Assembly: GCA_022870745.1 (NCBI GenBank)
Contig: CP085323.1
Span: forward strand, 5,022,001 to 5,086,000
Direction: 5' to 3'
Origin: Silvibacterium acidisoli
Lineage (GTDB): Bacteria; Acidobacteriota; Terriglobia; Terriglobales; Acidobacteriaceae
DNA: 64,000 nt
Both the position numbers and the translations under genes were made by a program. The notes beneath the pieces are model-generated. The model did no database searches. It saw only the letters and a program-made list of their open reading frames with translations, and was not told where the DNA came from. Below are positions 45,326 through 54,637 of this stretch, piece after piece; positions within the stretch are counted from its first letter, which is position 1, and each line of letters begins with the position of its first letter.

Positions 45326-47983
45326 CTAATCGATGCGCAGCGCCTGCACGGGTTCGATCTTCGCCGCACGCTGCGCCGGCAACCATGCAGCAAACATCCC
45401 CATGCATGCCACCACAGCACACACCCCGGCGAGTACCAGGGGATTGCGCGAGGCGGTTCCATAAAGCATGGTCCGCAGCATGGACGCGAAGGCCAGAGAA
45501 GCCACAAGGCCGATCGCGATCCCGGCCGCTAACAGCAAGGATGCATCCCGCAATACCATGCGAAGCACCGAGGCGCGCTGCGCCCCCAGGGCGAGCCGTA
45601 CCCCTATCTCCCGAGTCCGGCGCGAAACCGAGTACATCATCACTCCATACAGACCCACCGCTGTCAGCATCAGCGCCAACGCGGCGAATGCGCCCAGCAG
45701 CACCATTGCAAACCGTGGCTGTGACAGCTGCAGGCTCATCAGCTCCGGCATGGTCCTTACATCGGTGATGGGAATGTCCTGGTCCATCGCAGTCACCAGC
45801 CCACGCATCGAAGGCTCAAGGCTGAGGGGGCTGACCTTCGTACGCACCACGGTTGCCAGGCAGCACCAGCTCGGAAACTGGGCCGCGGGCAGATAGTATG
45901 CGGGATTTGCCTCAAGTTGCGTCATGGAGCGGCGGACGTTGCCTACAACACCCACAATCTCACGCATGGCCGGACCGCCGGTTCGATCTTCACCCGCGCC
46001 AGGTTTCAGCTTCCAGCCGATGGGGTCTTCCCCAGGAAAATACTTTTCCGCGAACGCCTGGTTAATCAGCATCACCGGCGTAGCCGTCAGGGTGTCTGCC
46101 TTTTCGAACTCCCGTCCCTTCAGGATTGGGACCTGCATGGTGCGAAAGTAGTCATCCGAAACGATCGATATTTCAGCGGTAGGCCTCTCACCTGGCTGTG
46201 TGGGCTGCTCGGGGTTTTCAAACGTTACATCGGCCTCGTCATTCGTCATCGGCAACATGATCGCGCCACCCGCTGAATACACTCCCGGTAATGCACGCAG
46301 CCTCTGGAAATATTCAGCGTAGAACTGTTCGCGGTTCTTCGAATAACGGCTGTCAGGAGTTTCGAATCGAAAGGTCAGCAGATGGTCGGGCTGGAAGCCG
46401 ATATCCTGATGCATCAGCTTTACAAAGCTGGCAATGAGCAGGCCTGCTCCGGCTGAGAGCACGATGCCGAGAGCGACCTGGCCAACAATAACAGCGGAGC
46501 GCAGCCGGTCGCGGCCCGAAACATTCGACACGCCGCCCGTTTTCAGGGCAGGCACAAGATCCGGATTCGATGCCTTCCAGGCAGGAACCGTTCCGAAAAA
46601 AAGTCCCGAAACCACCGTCAGCAACAGGGCGAAGGCTAGCACCTGCAGGTTGACGCCCGCATCCATGGCTCTCGGCACGCTATCGCCGATCAGGCGCAGC
46701 ACCACAGGCGTGCAGAGAAATGCCAGGATGCATCCGGCTATGCCTCCAGCCGTGCTCAGTACCAGGCTCTCCATCAGCAATTGCTGCAGAATGCGGGCGC
46801 GGCCTGCGCCGAGTGCCGCACGCATGGCTATTTCGCGCCTGCGATCGCTCACCCTGGCCAAAAGCAGGTTGGCGATATTCCCGCACGCGACAAGCAGAAC
46901 CAGGGAAACCGCACCCAGGATCACCACGATCATGGTCTTTGTATCTCCCAGCACGGCATCCAGCTCCAGCTCCACCCGTGCCGAATTGTGCTTGGTGTTA
47001 GTGCCGGGATACTGCTTTGCCAGCTGGGCCGCCAGTGCTTTCATCTCCTGGTCAGCCTGGGCCAGCGTCACGCCGGGAGCCAGGCGGCCGATCGCGTTCA
47101 ACCAGTGCATGCCGCGGTTGCTCACACCGTCACCGCCAGGCGTGTCGTCAACGGCCAGCGTAGTCCACACGTCTGTCTTCGGAGCGGTAACGGGAAAGCG
47201 GAAGTTCGCGGGCATCACGCCGATTACGGTAAAGGTATCTCCGCTCAGCTGGACAGTGCGGCCCAGGACTGTCTTGTCCGATGCAAACAATGACTTCCAG
47301 AGACCATTGCTGAGAAGCACGACACGCGTTCCGCGCTTCTCTTCCTCGTGTGTGAACCCTCGACCAAGGACGGGCTGCACGCCCAGTGCAGGCAGCAGAT
47401 CCCAGGATGTGACCTCAGCGTCCACCCGTATCGCCCGCCTCACGCCTGTCAGCGTGTAACTGGCGTCGTGGTAGGAAACCAGATTGGAGAAGCTATGGTT
47501 GCGCGAGCGCCAATCGAAGAAATCAGGATAGGAGAGATTGCTCGTGGAGACGCCTCGATCGGAGATAGAACCTGCCTGAACCAGCCGCTCGGGATGCAGA
47601 TACGGCAACGGACGCAATAACACGGCATCAACCACACTGAAGACCGTCGTATTTGCGCCAATGCCCAGCGCAAGCGTCGTAATCGCGACCAGCGCGAAGG
47701 CCGGCGAACGTCGCAGGGTGCGCAGTGCGAATCGCAGATCCTGCAAGAGACTCTCCATCCACGGCAGCCCTTCTTCGCGATGGCATTCCTCCCGCACCGC
47801 CTGCACTGAGCCAAACTTCAACACTGCCTGCCGCCGGGCCTCCTCCGTAGACATGCCCGTCCGCACATTTTCTTCCATCTGCATATCGAGATGAGCCGCT
47901 ACCTCTTCCTGAAGCCGCCTGTCGATGCGGCGATTGCTCACAAAGTTCAACACGCGGGTAAAGAGGCGATTGATGGCTCTCAT
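45326..47983 (-). CDS. FtsX/MacB-type permease (acidobacterial duplicated permease)
   Basis: 885 residues. An N-terminal prefix (RRIDRRLQEEVAAHLDMQME, EEARRQAVLKFGSVQAVREE) precedes two FtsX-type permease halves, each with a MacB periplasmic domain. The first hydrophobic helix is in FALVAITTLALGIGANTTVF and the last pair in the C-terminal 130 residues. This is the acidobacterial duplicated-orphan-permease type, with no ATPase gene adjacent. The ATG overlaps the PadR stop by one base, with GGAG upstream. Likely a lipoprotein, peptide or drug export permease, or a sensor. The partner ATPase is unknown. Confidence 0.9.
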   Translation of the reverse strand: MRAINRLFTRVLNFVSNRRIDRRLQEEVAAHLDMQMEENVRTGMSTEEARRQAVLKFGSVQAVREECHREEGLPWMESLLQDLRFALRTLRRSPAFALVAITTLALGIGANTTVFSVVDAVLLRPLPYLHPERLVQAGSISDRGVSTSNLSYPDFFDWRSRNHSFSNLVSYHDASYTLTGVRRAIRVDAEVTSWDLLPALGVQPVLGRGFTHEEEKRGTRVVLLSNGLWKSLFASDKTVLGRTVQLSGDTFTVIGVMPANFRFPVTAPKTDVWTTLAVDDTPGGDGVSNRGMHWLNAIGRLAPGVTLAQADQEMKALAAQLAKQYPGTNTKHNSARVELELDAVLGDTKTMIVVILGAVSLVLLVACGNIANLLLARVSDRRREIAMRAALGAGRARILQQLLMESLVLSTAGGIAGCILAFLCTPVVLRLIGDSVPRAMDAGVNLQVLAFALLLTVVSGLFFGTVPAWKASNPDLVPALKTGGVSNVSGRDRLRSAVIVGQVALGIVLSAGAGLLIASFVKLMHQDIGFQPDHLLTFRFETPDSRYSKNREQFYAEYFQRLRALPGVYSAGGAIMLPMTNDEADVTFENPEQPTQPGERPTAEISIVSDDYFRTMQVPILKGREFEKADTLTATPVMLINQAFAEKYFPGEDPIGWKLKPGAGEDRTGGPAMREIVGVVGNVRRSMTQLEANPAYYLPAAQFPSWCCLATVVRTKVSPLSLEPSMRGLVTAMDQDIPITDVRTMPELMSLQLSQPRFAMVLLGAFAALALMLTAVGLYGVMMYSVSRRTREIGVRLALGAQRASVLRMVLRDASLLLAAGIAIGLVASLAFASMLRTMLYGTASRNPLVLAGVCAVVACMGMFAAWLPAQRAAKIEPVQALRID

Positions 47984-48327
47984 CACAGGCTCTCCGGTTT
48001 CACGGTCAGAAACTTCTCCATGATTTCGGTCGTCAGCTGCCACTCATCCAGTTCGACCTGGAGCTGCTTCTTCCCGGCCTTCATGATCCGGTAAAACCGG
48101 GCACGCCGATTGTTCTCCGAAACGCCCCAATCCGAAGCGATCGCACCCTCCTGCTCCAGGCGCAGCAGAACAGGGTAGAGTGTGCCTTGATTCACCGATA
48201 GCAGATCGCCGCTGATCTGCTCGATGCGCCTGGCGATGCCATAGCCGTGCAGCGGGCCCATCGCGTCGAGCGTTTTCAGAACCATCAATGCCAGCGTTCC
48301 CTGCTTTACATCCGTTTTCTGCTTCAC
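47983..48327 (-). CDS. PadR-family transcriptional regulator
   Basis: A 114-residue winged-helix regulator. GTLALMVLKTLDAMGPLHGYGIARRI and NQGTLYPVLLRLEQEGAI are the PadR helix-turn-helix, and a C-terminal dimerisation helix (KKQLQVELDEWQ) follows. Coupled to the downstream permease gene, the usual acidobacterial arrangement, in which the regulator represses its own operon. A 17-bp-arm dyad 14 bp upstream of its start is the obvious operator. Confidence 0.93.
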   Translation of the reverse strand: MKQKTDVKQGTLALMVLKTLDAMGPLHGYGIARRIEQISGDLLSVNQGTLYPVLLRLEQEGAIASDWGVSENNRRARFYRIMKAGKKQLQVELDEWQLTTEIMEKFLTVKPESL

Positions 48328-48340
48328 CGTTTACCCCATT

Positions 48341-48382
48341 TGCTTTCCAACAGGAGAGTGACACATCTCCTCTTGGAAAGCA
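48341..48382. promoter_or_regulatory. Long dyad upstream of padR, candidate operator
   Basis: TGCTTTCCAA (48341-48350), one unpaired base and AGGAGA (48352-48357) are mirrored by TCTCCT (48366-48371), one unpaired base and TTGGAAAGCA (48373-48382), with an 8-base centre. It lies 14 bp upstream of padR and 83 bp upstream of the divergent DUF481 gene. A PadR dimer site or an RNA hairpin in the padR leader are both possible. Confidence 0.7.
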
Positions 48383-48464
48383 ACAGGAATGTTGGGCAGC
48401 TCCGCTTCGACTGAGGGAGAAGCCGGCTTGCAGCACACCTTACAGATGCGTCATCCAAAACGGT

Positions 48465-49715
48465 ATGGCTTTTTCTCACACGCTCCTGCGGGCCCTTGAG
48501 ACCTGCCGCCGCCCTCATTCGATCTTTCATCACCATTCCGAAAAGCTTTTCATCCGGCAAAATCTTCCCGCCGTATTTCTTTTTCTTGGACTGATCGCCC
48601 TCGGCTCTGCTGCTGCACAGGCTCAGACGCCGGACACTATCACCTTCACGAATGGCGACAAATTGACCGGAAAGATCGCCAAGGCGGGCGACGGCTCTAT
48701 CAGCTTTCACAGCGACGTGCTCGGAGATATCACGATATCCCTCGCGAAGGTCGCTTCAGTACAAACTGACAGATCCTTCGCGGTAGGAGAGAAAGGCATC
48801 CCTCTGCATCGCAAAACCGTAGCCGCACAAGTACCGATGGGAAAGGTCGAGATTGAGAACAAGCAGTTGAGCGTGACGATTGCGCAGGACAGAAAGCAGT
48901 CTTTTCCGGTGGACGAGCTACGTTTCCTGATTCCAGCCGAAGACTTTCAGCGGGAGCTGAAGGAGGAATACAACTTCCTTCATGGCTGGACCGGCTCGGG
49001 CACAATCGGCATAAGCCTGGTGCAGGCTACCAATAGCGCACAGACCTACACCGGCACCGTGGGGCTGACGCGTTCCATTCCAACCACTACCGGCCTGCCG
49101 CCCGTAAGCAAGACGACGCTAAACCTGAGCGGAACATACGGACTGGCCAAGGACCCGACCATCATCTCCGGCGGCCAGGTTTACCAGACTGCCTCGATCA
49201 CAAAGACCGACATCCTGCACGGCGATATGGAGTACGATCGCTATTTCTCGCGGCCCATTTTCGGGCTGGTGAATGCAAGCGTCGATCACAACTTCGGCAA
49301 TGGTCTGGAGTTGCAGGAGGCGTACGGCGGAGGCATTGGCTGGAGTATTCTGCGAAGCCCCGCAAACAGCCTCGACGTCAAGGCTACCTTGCAGTACGAG
49401 AAACAGTCCTTCTACAACAATGTAACCAGCGGTCTCGGCACTCCGGATGAGAATCTCATCGGCGCCACGGTTGGCGAGAACTGGAGCCGCACATTCGTGC
49501 ACAACATCAAGTTCACGGAAAGCGCCACCGTCATGCCTGCATTTAACGTGGTACAGGCAAGTTCAGCCGCGGCCAGCGCCGGATTTGTCTTCCCCGTCTA
49601 CAAGAAGCTGAGCTTCAGCGTAACCTCGACAGACAATTATCTCGGCGATCCTCCAGAAGGCTTCCTGCGCAACACCTTCCAGTTCACAACTGGTCTCACA
49701 TACACCTTTAAGTAG
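48465..49715 (+). CDS. DUF481-family outer-membrane protein
   Basis: 416 residues from the ATG at 48465. After a signal-like segment (NLPAVFLFLGLIALGSAAAQA) come a small N-terminal domain (TITFTNGDKLTGKIAKAGDG) and a DUF481 beta-barrel: alternating strands from about residue 165 to the end, finishing TGLTYTFK with a terminal aromatic pattern. Likely a salt-stress-type outer-membrane barrel of unknown role. Divergent from padR; ends before a strong terminator. Confidence 0.85.
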   Translation: MAFSHTLLRALETCRRPHSIFHHHSEKLFIRQNLPAVFLFLGLIALGSAAAQAQTPDTITFTNGDKLTGKIAKAGDGSISFHSDVLGDITISLAKVASVQTDRSFAVGEKGIPLHRKTVAAQVPMGKVEIENKQLSVTIAQDRKQSFPVDELRFLIPAEDFQRELKEEYNFLHGWTGSGTIGISLVQATNSAQTYTGTVGLTRSIPTTTGLPPVSKTTLNLSGTYGLAKDPTIISGGQVYQTASITKTDILHGDMEYDRYFSRPIFGLVNASVDHNFGNGLELQEAYGGGIGWSILRSPANSLDVKATLQYEKQSFYNNVTSGLGTPDENLIGATVGENWSRTFVHNIKFTESATVMPAFNVVQASSAAASAGFVFPVYKKLSFSVTSTDNYLGDPPEGFLRNTFQFTTGLTYTFK

Positions 49716-49720
49716 AACGA

Positions 49721-49750
49721 AAGGCAGGCCACCAGCGCCTGCCTTTTTCT
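49721..49750 (+). terminator. Intrinsic terminator after the DUF481 gene
   Basis: AAGGCAGGC pairs with GCCTGCCTT around a 7-base loop and runs into TTTTTCTTTC. Starts five bases after the stop codon. Confidence 0.9.
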
Positions 49751-49877
49751 TTCTGCATGTGCCAATCTGCCACTTCTCGTCTATCTTGGACTGTATCGAA
49801 AACAGCTCATTCTCTTCATAACCAGAACAGGGCCGGACGATTCAACGCAGCCGGCCATCGTAACGAAGGAGCATCTG

Positions 49878-50825
49878 ATGCAGCGCCGAACCTTTGTGAA
49901 GTCTGCCGTTGGGGCAAGTCTATATGCCGGAAGCTCGTTGCTTGGCTTCGCCGGCTCTCCGGAAAAAGCAACTCCATACCCGCCTCTGAAACCGATGGCC
50001 ATCGGCCTGCTCATCAAGCCATCGGAAGGGCCGGAGGAGAAAATCTCGCAGGTAAGCAAGCTTGGCCTGGACAACTGCTTCCTGTCGCTCGATGACTACA
50101 TAGGAAAGTTCACGCCACAGCTTGCGCAGGAGCTTCGCGGGCTTCTGGACAAGTATAAGGTCGTCCCGACAACGGCCGAGGTTGTCGGCCCTGGTCCGCT
50201 CAAATGGAACTTCCAGGAGGGGCCGTCCACTATCGGTGTCGTCCCCCAGGCAACACGGGCAGCCCGCATCGACGCACTGCGGCAGGTCTCTGACTTCGCG
50301 AAACTGCTGGGTATTCGGCAGATTCAGACGCACTGCGGCTTCATCCCCGAGAATCCCAGGGAGCCTCTCTACGAAGAAGCCGTTGCAGCCATTCGCCAGG
50401 TTGCCGATCATTGCGCGGGCAACGATCAGCACTTCCTGATGGAGACCGGACAGGAGACACCCATCACCATGCTGCGGGCTCTGCGCGATGTCAACCGGCC
50501 CAACCTTGGCGTGGGACTCGATACTGCCAATCTGATTCTGTACGGCAAGGCCAGCCCGGTCGAAGCCGCGGAGATACTGGGCAAGCACGTGCGCAGCATC
50601 CACGCGAAGGATGGGAAATGGCCAACCAATCCCGATGAGCTTGGCGAAGAGGTACGCATCGGCGAGGGTATTGTGGATTTCGCGAAGGTGTTCACGTTAC
50701 TGAAGCAGGTGGGCTATACCGGCGCGGTCACGATTGAGCGTGAGATTTCAGGAGCTCAGCAGATCGAAGATGTTCGCAAAGAGAAGGTTTATCTTGAGAA
50801 CGTCCTGGCAAAGATTTCAGCATAG
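49878..50825 (+). CDS. Tat-exported TIM-barrel sugar isomerase/epimerase-type protein
   Basis: 315 residues. The twin-arginine signal QRRTFVKSAVGASLYAGSSL opens the protein. A xylose-isomerase-like TIM barrel follows, with metal-site candidates in HFLMETGQETP, GLDTANLIL, SIHAKDGKW and TIEREI, the usual Glu-Asp-His-Glu pattern. No exact substrate is readable. It is 9 bp upstream of a second Tat-exported sugar enzyme, and the pair suggests periplasmic sugar oxidation and isomerisation, as in 3-keto-sugar metabolism (inference). Confidence 0.87.
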   Translation: MQRRTFVKSAVGASLYAGSSLLGFAGSPEKATPYPPLKPMAIGLLIKPSEGPEEKISQVSKLGLDNCFLSLDDYIGKFTPQLAQELRGLLDKYKVVPTTAEVVGPGPLKWNFQEGPSTIGVVPQATRAARIDALRQVSDFAKLLGIRQIQTHCGFIPENPREPLYEEAVAAIRQVADHCAGNDQHFLMETGQETPITMLRALRDVNRPNLGVGLDTANLILYGKASPVEAAEILGKHVRSIHAKDGKWPTNPDELGEEVRIGEGIVDFAKVFTLLKQVGYTGAVTIEREISGAQQIEDVRKEKVYLENVLAKISA

Positions 50826-50834
50826 GTGAGGGCA

Positions 50835-52100
50835 ATGGACAGACGCAGATTTCTGAGTGGATCGGCAGCGGCAACCGGACTGCTGCTATTGAAACCGAAG
50901 ACGGTTTTTGGATACGAAGCAAACTCCAGGGTGCGGATGGGGCTTCTCGGCTGCGGACGGCGCGGGACATCCGTCGCAAGTTCGTTCGTAAAGAATACCG
51001 ACGCACATCTTGTCGCGCTGGCGGATATTTTCCCCGACCAGCTTGCCACGGCGAAGACCCACTTCGATGAATTGAATACCTCGGTCGGCAAGCCCACGAT
51101 CGATCCGAAGCTTATGTTTCGCGGTTACGATGCCGTTCATGAGCTGGCGGCTTCGGGGCAGGTGGATGCCATCCAGATTTCGACACCACCGTGGTTTCAT
51201 GTCGAGCACCTCGAGGCTGTCGTGAACGCAGGCAAGCATGCCTACTGCGAAAAGCCGGTTGGCGTCGATGTTCCGCAGTCGCAGCGTGCGCTTGAAGTGG
51301 CACGCAAAGTCGATGGCAAGGTCAGCATCGATGTCGGCTTCCAGATCCGCAGCGCTCCGCCGTTCGTCGAGCTTGCACGTCGTATTCATGAGGGGCAGAT
51401 CGGCAGGATTGCTTCCATCCGTGCACATTACGACGCGCCTACCGCAAGCTATCCCGACCGCCCTGGCCTGAGCGCCGATGAAGCACGCCTGCGTCACTGG
51501 CTCTGGTATAAAAACCTTTCCGGCGACATCCTGCTTGAGCAGAACATTCACGTCATCGACGTCTGCAACTGGATGATGGGCTCGCACCCCATCCGCGCCT
51601 ACGCAAAGTGCAGCCGCAAGGTGCTCAAGAATGCAGGCGATATCTCCGACAACTACGAAGTGATTTTTACCTATCCCGGAGACGTGGAGATGAGCTTTAC
51701 CTCCACGCAGTTCAACATGAACGGCTTCTTCGATGTAGGCGAGACACTGTTCGGCGATAACGGACTCGCAGAAGCCCCCTACTCAGGCAAGCTCGGCATC
51801 ACCGGACCGAATGCGTGGACATGGTCAGAAAAAGACAGCGCCGCTCAGCCAGCGAAGTTTGCAGCCGACGGTTCCTTCACTGACAATCTTGCGCTTGCCG
51901 ACCCGATGAAGGACAAGGGCTTCATCGAGAGCATCACATCGGGCAAGTTTCACAACCAGATCGCTGCCGGCGTGGAAGCAGCAAGAAGCTGCATGATGGG
52001 CCGCCACTCCGCAAAGCTGGGCCGCGAAGTCACATGGGAAGAGACCGGGCAGTTGAAGGAAGAATATCCGCTCGGCCTCGACATCAAGCAGTTCCGCTAG
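50835..52100 (+). CDS. Tat-exported Gfo/Idh/MocA-family oxidoreductase
   Basis: 421 residues from the ATG at 50835 (GAGGG upstream). The Tat signal is MDRRRFLSGSAAATGLLLL. The NAD-binding Rossmann motif VRMGLLGCGRRGTSVASSF is followed by the family motif CEKPVGVDVP and a Gfo-type C-terminal domain. Such exported dehydrogenases carry tightly bound NADP or use a non-dissociating cofactor. It is coupled to the TIM-barrel gene and lies convergent with the GH92 gene (9-bp gap). Confidence 0.92.
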   Translation: MDRRRFLSGSAAATGLLLLKPKTVFGYEANSRVRMGLLGCGRRGTSVASSFVKNTDAHLVALADIFPDQLATAKTHFDELNTSVGKPTIDPKLMFRGYDAVHELAASGQVDAIQISTPPWFHVEHLEAVVNAGKHAYCEKPVGVDVPQSQRALEVARKVDGKVSIDVGFQIRSAPPFVELARRIHEGQIGRIASIRAHYDAPTASYPDRPGLSADEARLRHWLWYKNLSGDILLEQNIHVIDVCNWMMGSHPIRAYAKCSRKVLKNAGDISDNYEVIFTYPGDVEMSFTSTQFNMNGFFDVGETLFGDNGLAEAPYSGKLGITGPNAWTWSEKDSAAQPAKFAADGSFTDNLALADPMKDKGFIESITSGKFHNQIAAGVEAARSCMMGRHSAKLGREVTWEETGQLKEEYPLGLDIKQFR

Positions 52101-52109
52101 ACAGCGTTG

Positions 52110-54557
52110 CTATTCAAACGATGGGGGAGCGTCTTCGGGACTGCTTCCCCATTGCTTGTTTGGAGCAATGCCAAGTTCGAACTCCACCGCACCGCCGTGT
52201 TCGACAAAGCGCTCCGGAAGCCATGTCTTAGACACCGGCTTGCCATTCACCTTCACGCTCTGCACATAGGGTGCATTCGTGTCCGCATTCGAAGCCTTGA
52301 TGACGATGTCTCCCGCAGTGCGGCGGATGTGAATGCTTCTGAAGAGCGGGCTGCCGAGCACGAGCTCTGCACGGCCCGGAATCTGCGGATACATTCCCAT
52401 CGCCGACCACACGTACCAGGACGACATTTCGCCGAGATCGTCATTGCCGGGCATTCCCTTCGGCGAGTTCGTCCAGATGGTGTTGAGCACGCGGCGAACG
52501 GCCTCCTGCGTCTTCCACGGCTGACCGAGGAAGTCAAAGAGCCACGGCGTCTCAATCGATGGTTCGTTGTCCAACTCAGCGTGCAAGTCGCCAGACTTGG
52601 TGACGGCCAGGCTGCCGTCCTTGTTATAGAAGAAATCGTTCAGGCGCTGGCTGGCCTTTTCGTTACCTCCCATCATTTTGAAGAGGCCGTTTGAGTTGAA
52701 TGGCACCATCCACAGATACTGCGCGGCGCTGCCTTCGACGAATCCGTCATCGGAGGATGGGTCGAACTTCGGCCAGGTGCCGTCGGCGTTGCGGTTCTGG
52801 ATGTATCCGCCCTCCGGTGTCGCCTGCGGGTTGAAGATGTTCTTCCAGTACTGGGCGCGTTCAAGGAATTGCTTGTGCGTGGCTTCGTCATGCATCCGCC
52901 GCGCAAGCTCGGAGATGGCGAAGTCTGCGGTGGCGTCTTCGAGCGTGTCAGCCGCCGGACCCCATGCATTCGCATCCACCGGGATGTAGTGCAACTTCAG
53001 GTACTGATCGAGGGAGGGCCGTTGGCCCACGCATTCGACCGGGCAGCCTTCATTGCTGAGATCATGCGGAGTGGGAACGGTCGCCGCCTGCAGCAACGAT
53101 TTGTATGCAGCCTTTGAATCGAAGTTCGTACCACCGAACGCGAGAATGTCAGCGATAGCAGGAGCCGCCGGATCGCCGTTCATCACGTGCGTTATGCCGG
53201 CATTGTGCGTCCAGCGATCCCACTCGCCGCCATTCTGGTCGGCCTGGTTCAGCAACGATTGCGCGAAGTCACCCGCTACGGTCGGCTCGATCAGCGCGAG
53301 TAATTGCAACTGTGACCGGTACACATCCCAGCCAGAGAAGGTAGCGTATTGCGCCTTCTGGCCGTCTCTGATCGCATGGACCTTTCCATCCATGCCTGCA
53401 TAACGGCCGTCGGTATCGCTGTACAGGTTCTCGCCCATCAGGCTGTGGTAAAGCGCCGTGTAGAAGACAACCTGCTCGTCGTGCGTGCCACCTTCGACCT
53501 GAATGCGTCCGAGAATATCGTTCCATGCAGCCCGCGCATGGCTGCGCACTGCCTCGAAGCGCGTACCCTCCGGGTTCTCTGCGTGCAGATTAGCTTCGGC
53601 ATTCTCAGCGCTTACATACGAGATACCAACGCGAACGCCCACGGTTGCGGACTTCGCGGTATCCAGAACAACCCAACCGCCCGAGCCTTTGCCGGAAGGG
53701 ACGAATCCCTTGGTGCCATATGTTGTGCCGCCTGCTGCTTCGCTGGTGCCTGGGCGCACAGCCGAATCCTGCCAGGTACCTGTGCTGAGGATTGGAGCGT
53801 CGAAATGAGCCGTGAAGTAGAGCGTGTAATAGCTGCGGCGGTCAGCTGTCCCGAGATATCCGCAGAAGTTGCCGCTGGTCACCGAGCCGGAGACTGTCCG
53901 GTTCGCGGCGTCAATCTTGATATGGGCATCGGTGCTGCCGGTCTCGGAGTTGGCGGTTCGCACCAGCATCACCGCGGGCTTCCCTGCCGGATAGGTGAAG
54001 CGCCCGGAACCGGTACGGAGGGTTGAGGTCAGCTCGGTCGTGACGCCGTTGTCGAGCTTGACCTTGTAGTAGCCAGCCTGCGCCGTTTCGTTCTCGTGGG
54101 AGAAGGTGCTGCCGTAGATCTCGGAGAGCGCATCGTCCGCAGGCGATGAGCTGACTTCTCCAACCATGGGCATGAATGGGATATCGCCGCTGGCTCCAGC
54201 ACAACCGGTGCCCATGAGGTGGGTGAGGGCGAATCCGTGAATGCGGTTGGATGAATATTCGTAGCCGCCCGGTGCTGCCGGACGTCCGCGATCGTCGTGC
54301 ATGGAGCCGGGGATTCCCTGCTTCTGCTCGCGGGGGCGGTTGCGCGGCTCTTCGGGGCTCCATGCGACCATGCCCAGAGGCAAGGTTGCTCCGGGATAAT
54401 CATTGCCGCCGTTCGTGGTGCCGATGATCGGATTCACAAGCGCCGCCGGGTCGGACACGGCAGAATCGCTCTGCGCCTGCATTGCCGGGAAACCTGCCAA
54501 CGTTGCTACGAGTAACGGCACGCACACGAACCGCCTGCATTCAACCAACCTGACCAT
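52110..54557 (-). CDS. GH92-family alpha-mannosidase, exported
   Basis: 815 residues. A signal peptide (VCVPLLVATLAGFPAMQA) precedes the N-terminal beta-sandwich (VNPIIGTTNGGNDYPGA, GYEYSSNRIHGFALTHLMGT). The catalytic (alpha/alpha) barrel bears the GH92 signatures HYIPVDANAWGPAADTLEDA, GGEWDRWTHNAGITHVMNG and GMPGNDDLGEMSSWYVWSAM. GH92 enzymes release alpha-linked mannose with calcium dependence; the linkage preference is not readable. A second ATG at 54560 is three bases upstream. Its regulator and TonB receptor neighbours point to a glycan-use locus. Confidence 0.95.
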   Translation of the reverse strand: MVRLVECRRFVCVPLLVATLAGFPAMQAQSDSAVSDPAALVNPIIGTTNGGNDYPGATLPLGMVAWSPEEPRNRPREQKQGIPGSMHDDRGRPAAPGGYEYSSNRIHGFALTHLMGTGCAGASGDIPFMPMVGEVSSSPADDALSEIYGSTFSHENETAQAGYYKVKLDNGVTTELTSTLRTGSGRFTYPAGKPAVMLVRTANSETGSTDAHIKIDAANRTVSGSVTSGNFCGYLGTADRRSYYTLYFTAHFDAPILSTGTWQDSAVRPGTSEAAGGTTYGTKGFVPSGKGSGGWVVLDTAKSATVGVRVGISYVSAENAEANLHAENPEGTRFEAVRSHARAAWNDILGRIQVEGGTHDEQVVFYTALYHSLMGENLYSDTDGRYAGMDGKVHAIRDGQKAQYATFSGWDVYRSQLQLLALIEPTVAGDFAQSLLNQADQNGGEWDRWTHNAGITHVMNGDPAAPAIADILAFGGTNFDSKAAYKSLLQAATVPTPHDLSNEGCPVECVGQRPSLDQYLKLHYIPVDANAWGPAADTLEDATADFAISELARRMHDEATHKQFLERAQYWKNIFNPQATPEGGYIQNRNADGTWPKFDPSSDDGFVEGSAAQYLWMVPFNSNGLFKMMGGNEKASQRLNDFFYNKDGSLAVTKSGDLHAELDNEPSIETPWLFDFLGQPWKTQEAVRRVLNTIWTNSPKGMPGNDDLGEMSSWYVWSAMGMYPQIPGRAELVLGSPLFRSIHIRRTAGDIVIKASNADTNAPYVQSVKVNGKPVSKTWLPERFVEHGGAVEFELGIAPNKQWGSSPEDAPPSFE

Positions 54558-54637
54558 CATCACTCCGCAGTAAGTCTTTCCCGGAAGAACTGCCCGGTAA
54601 TCTTTGCATTGTAGATGTTTACAGGAAGCGACGGGAG

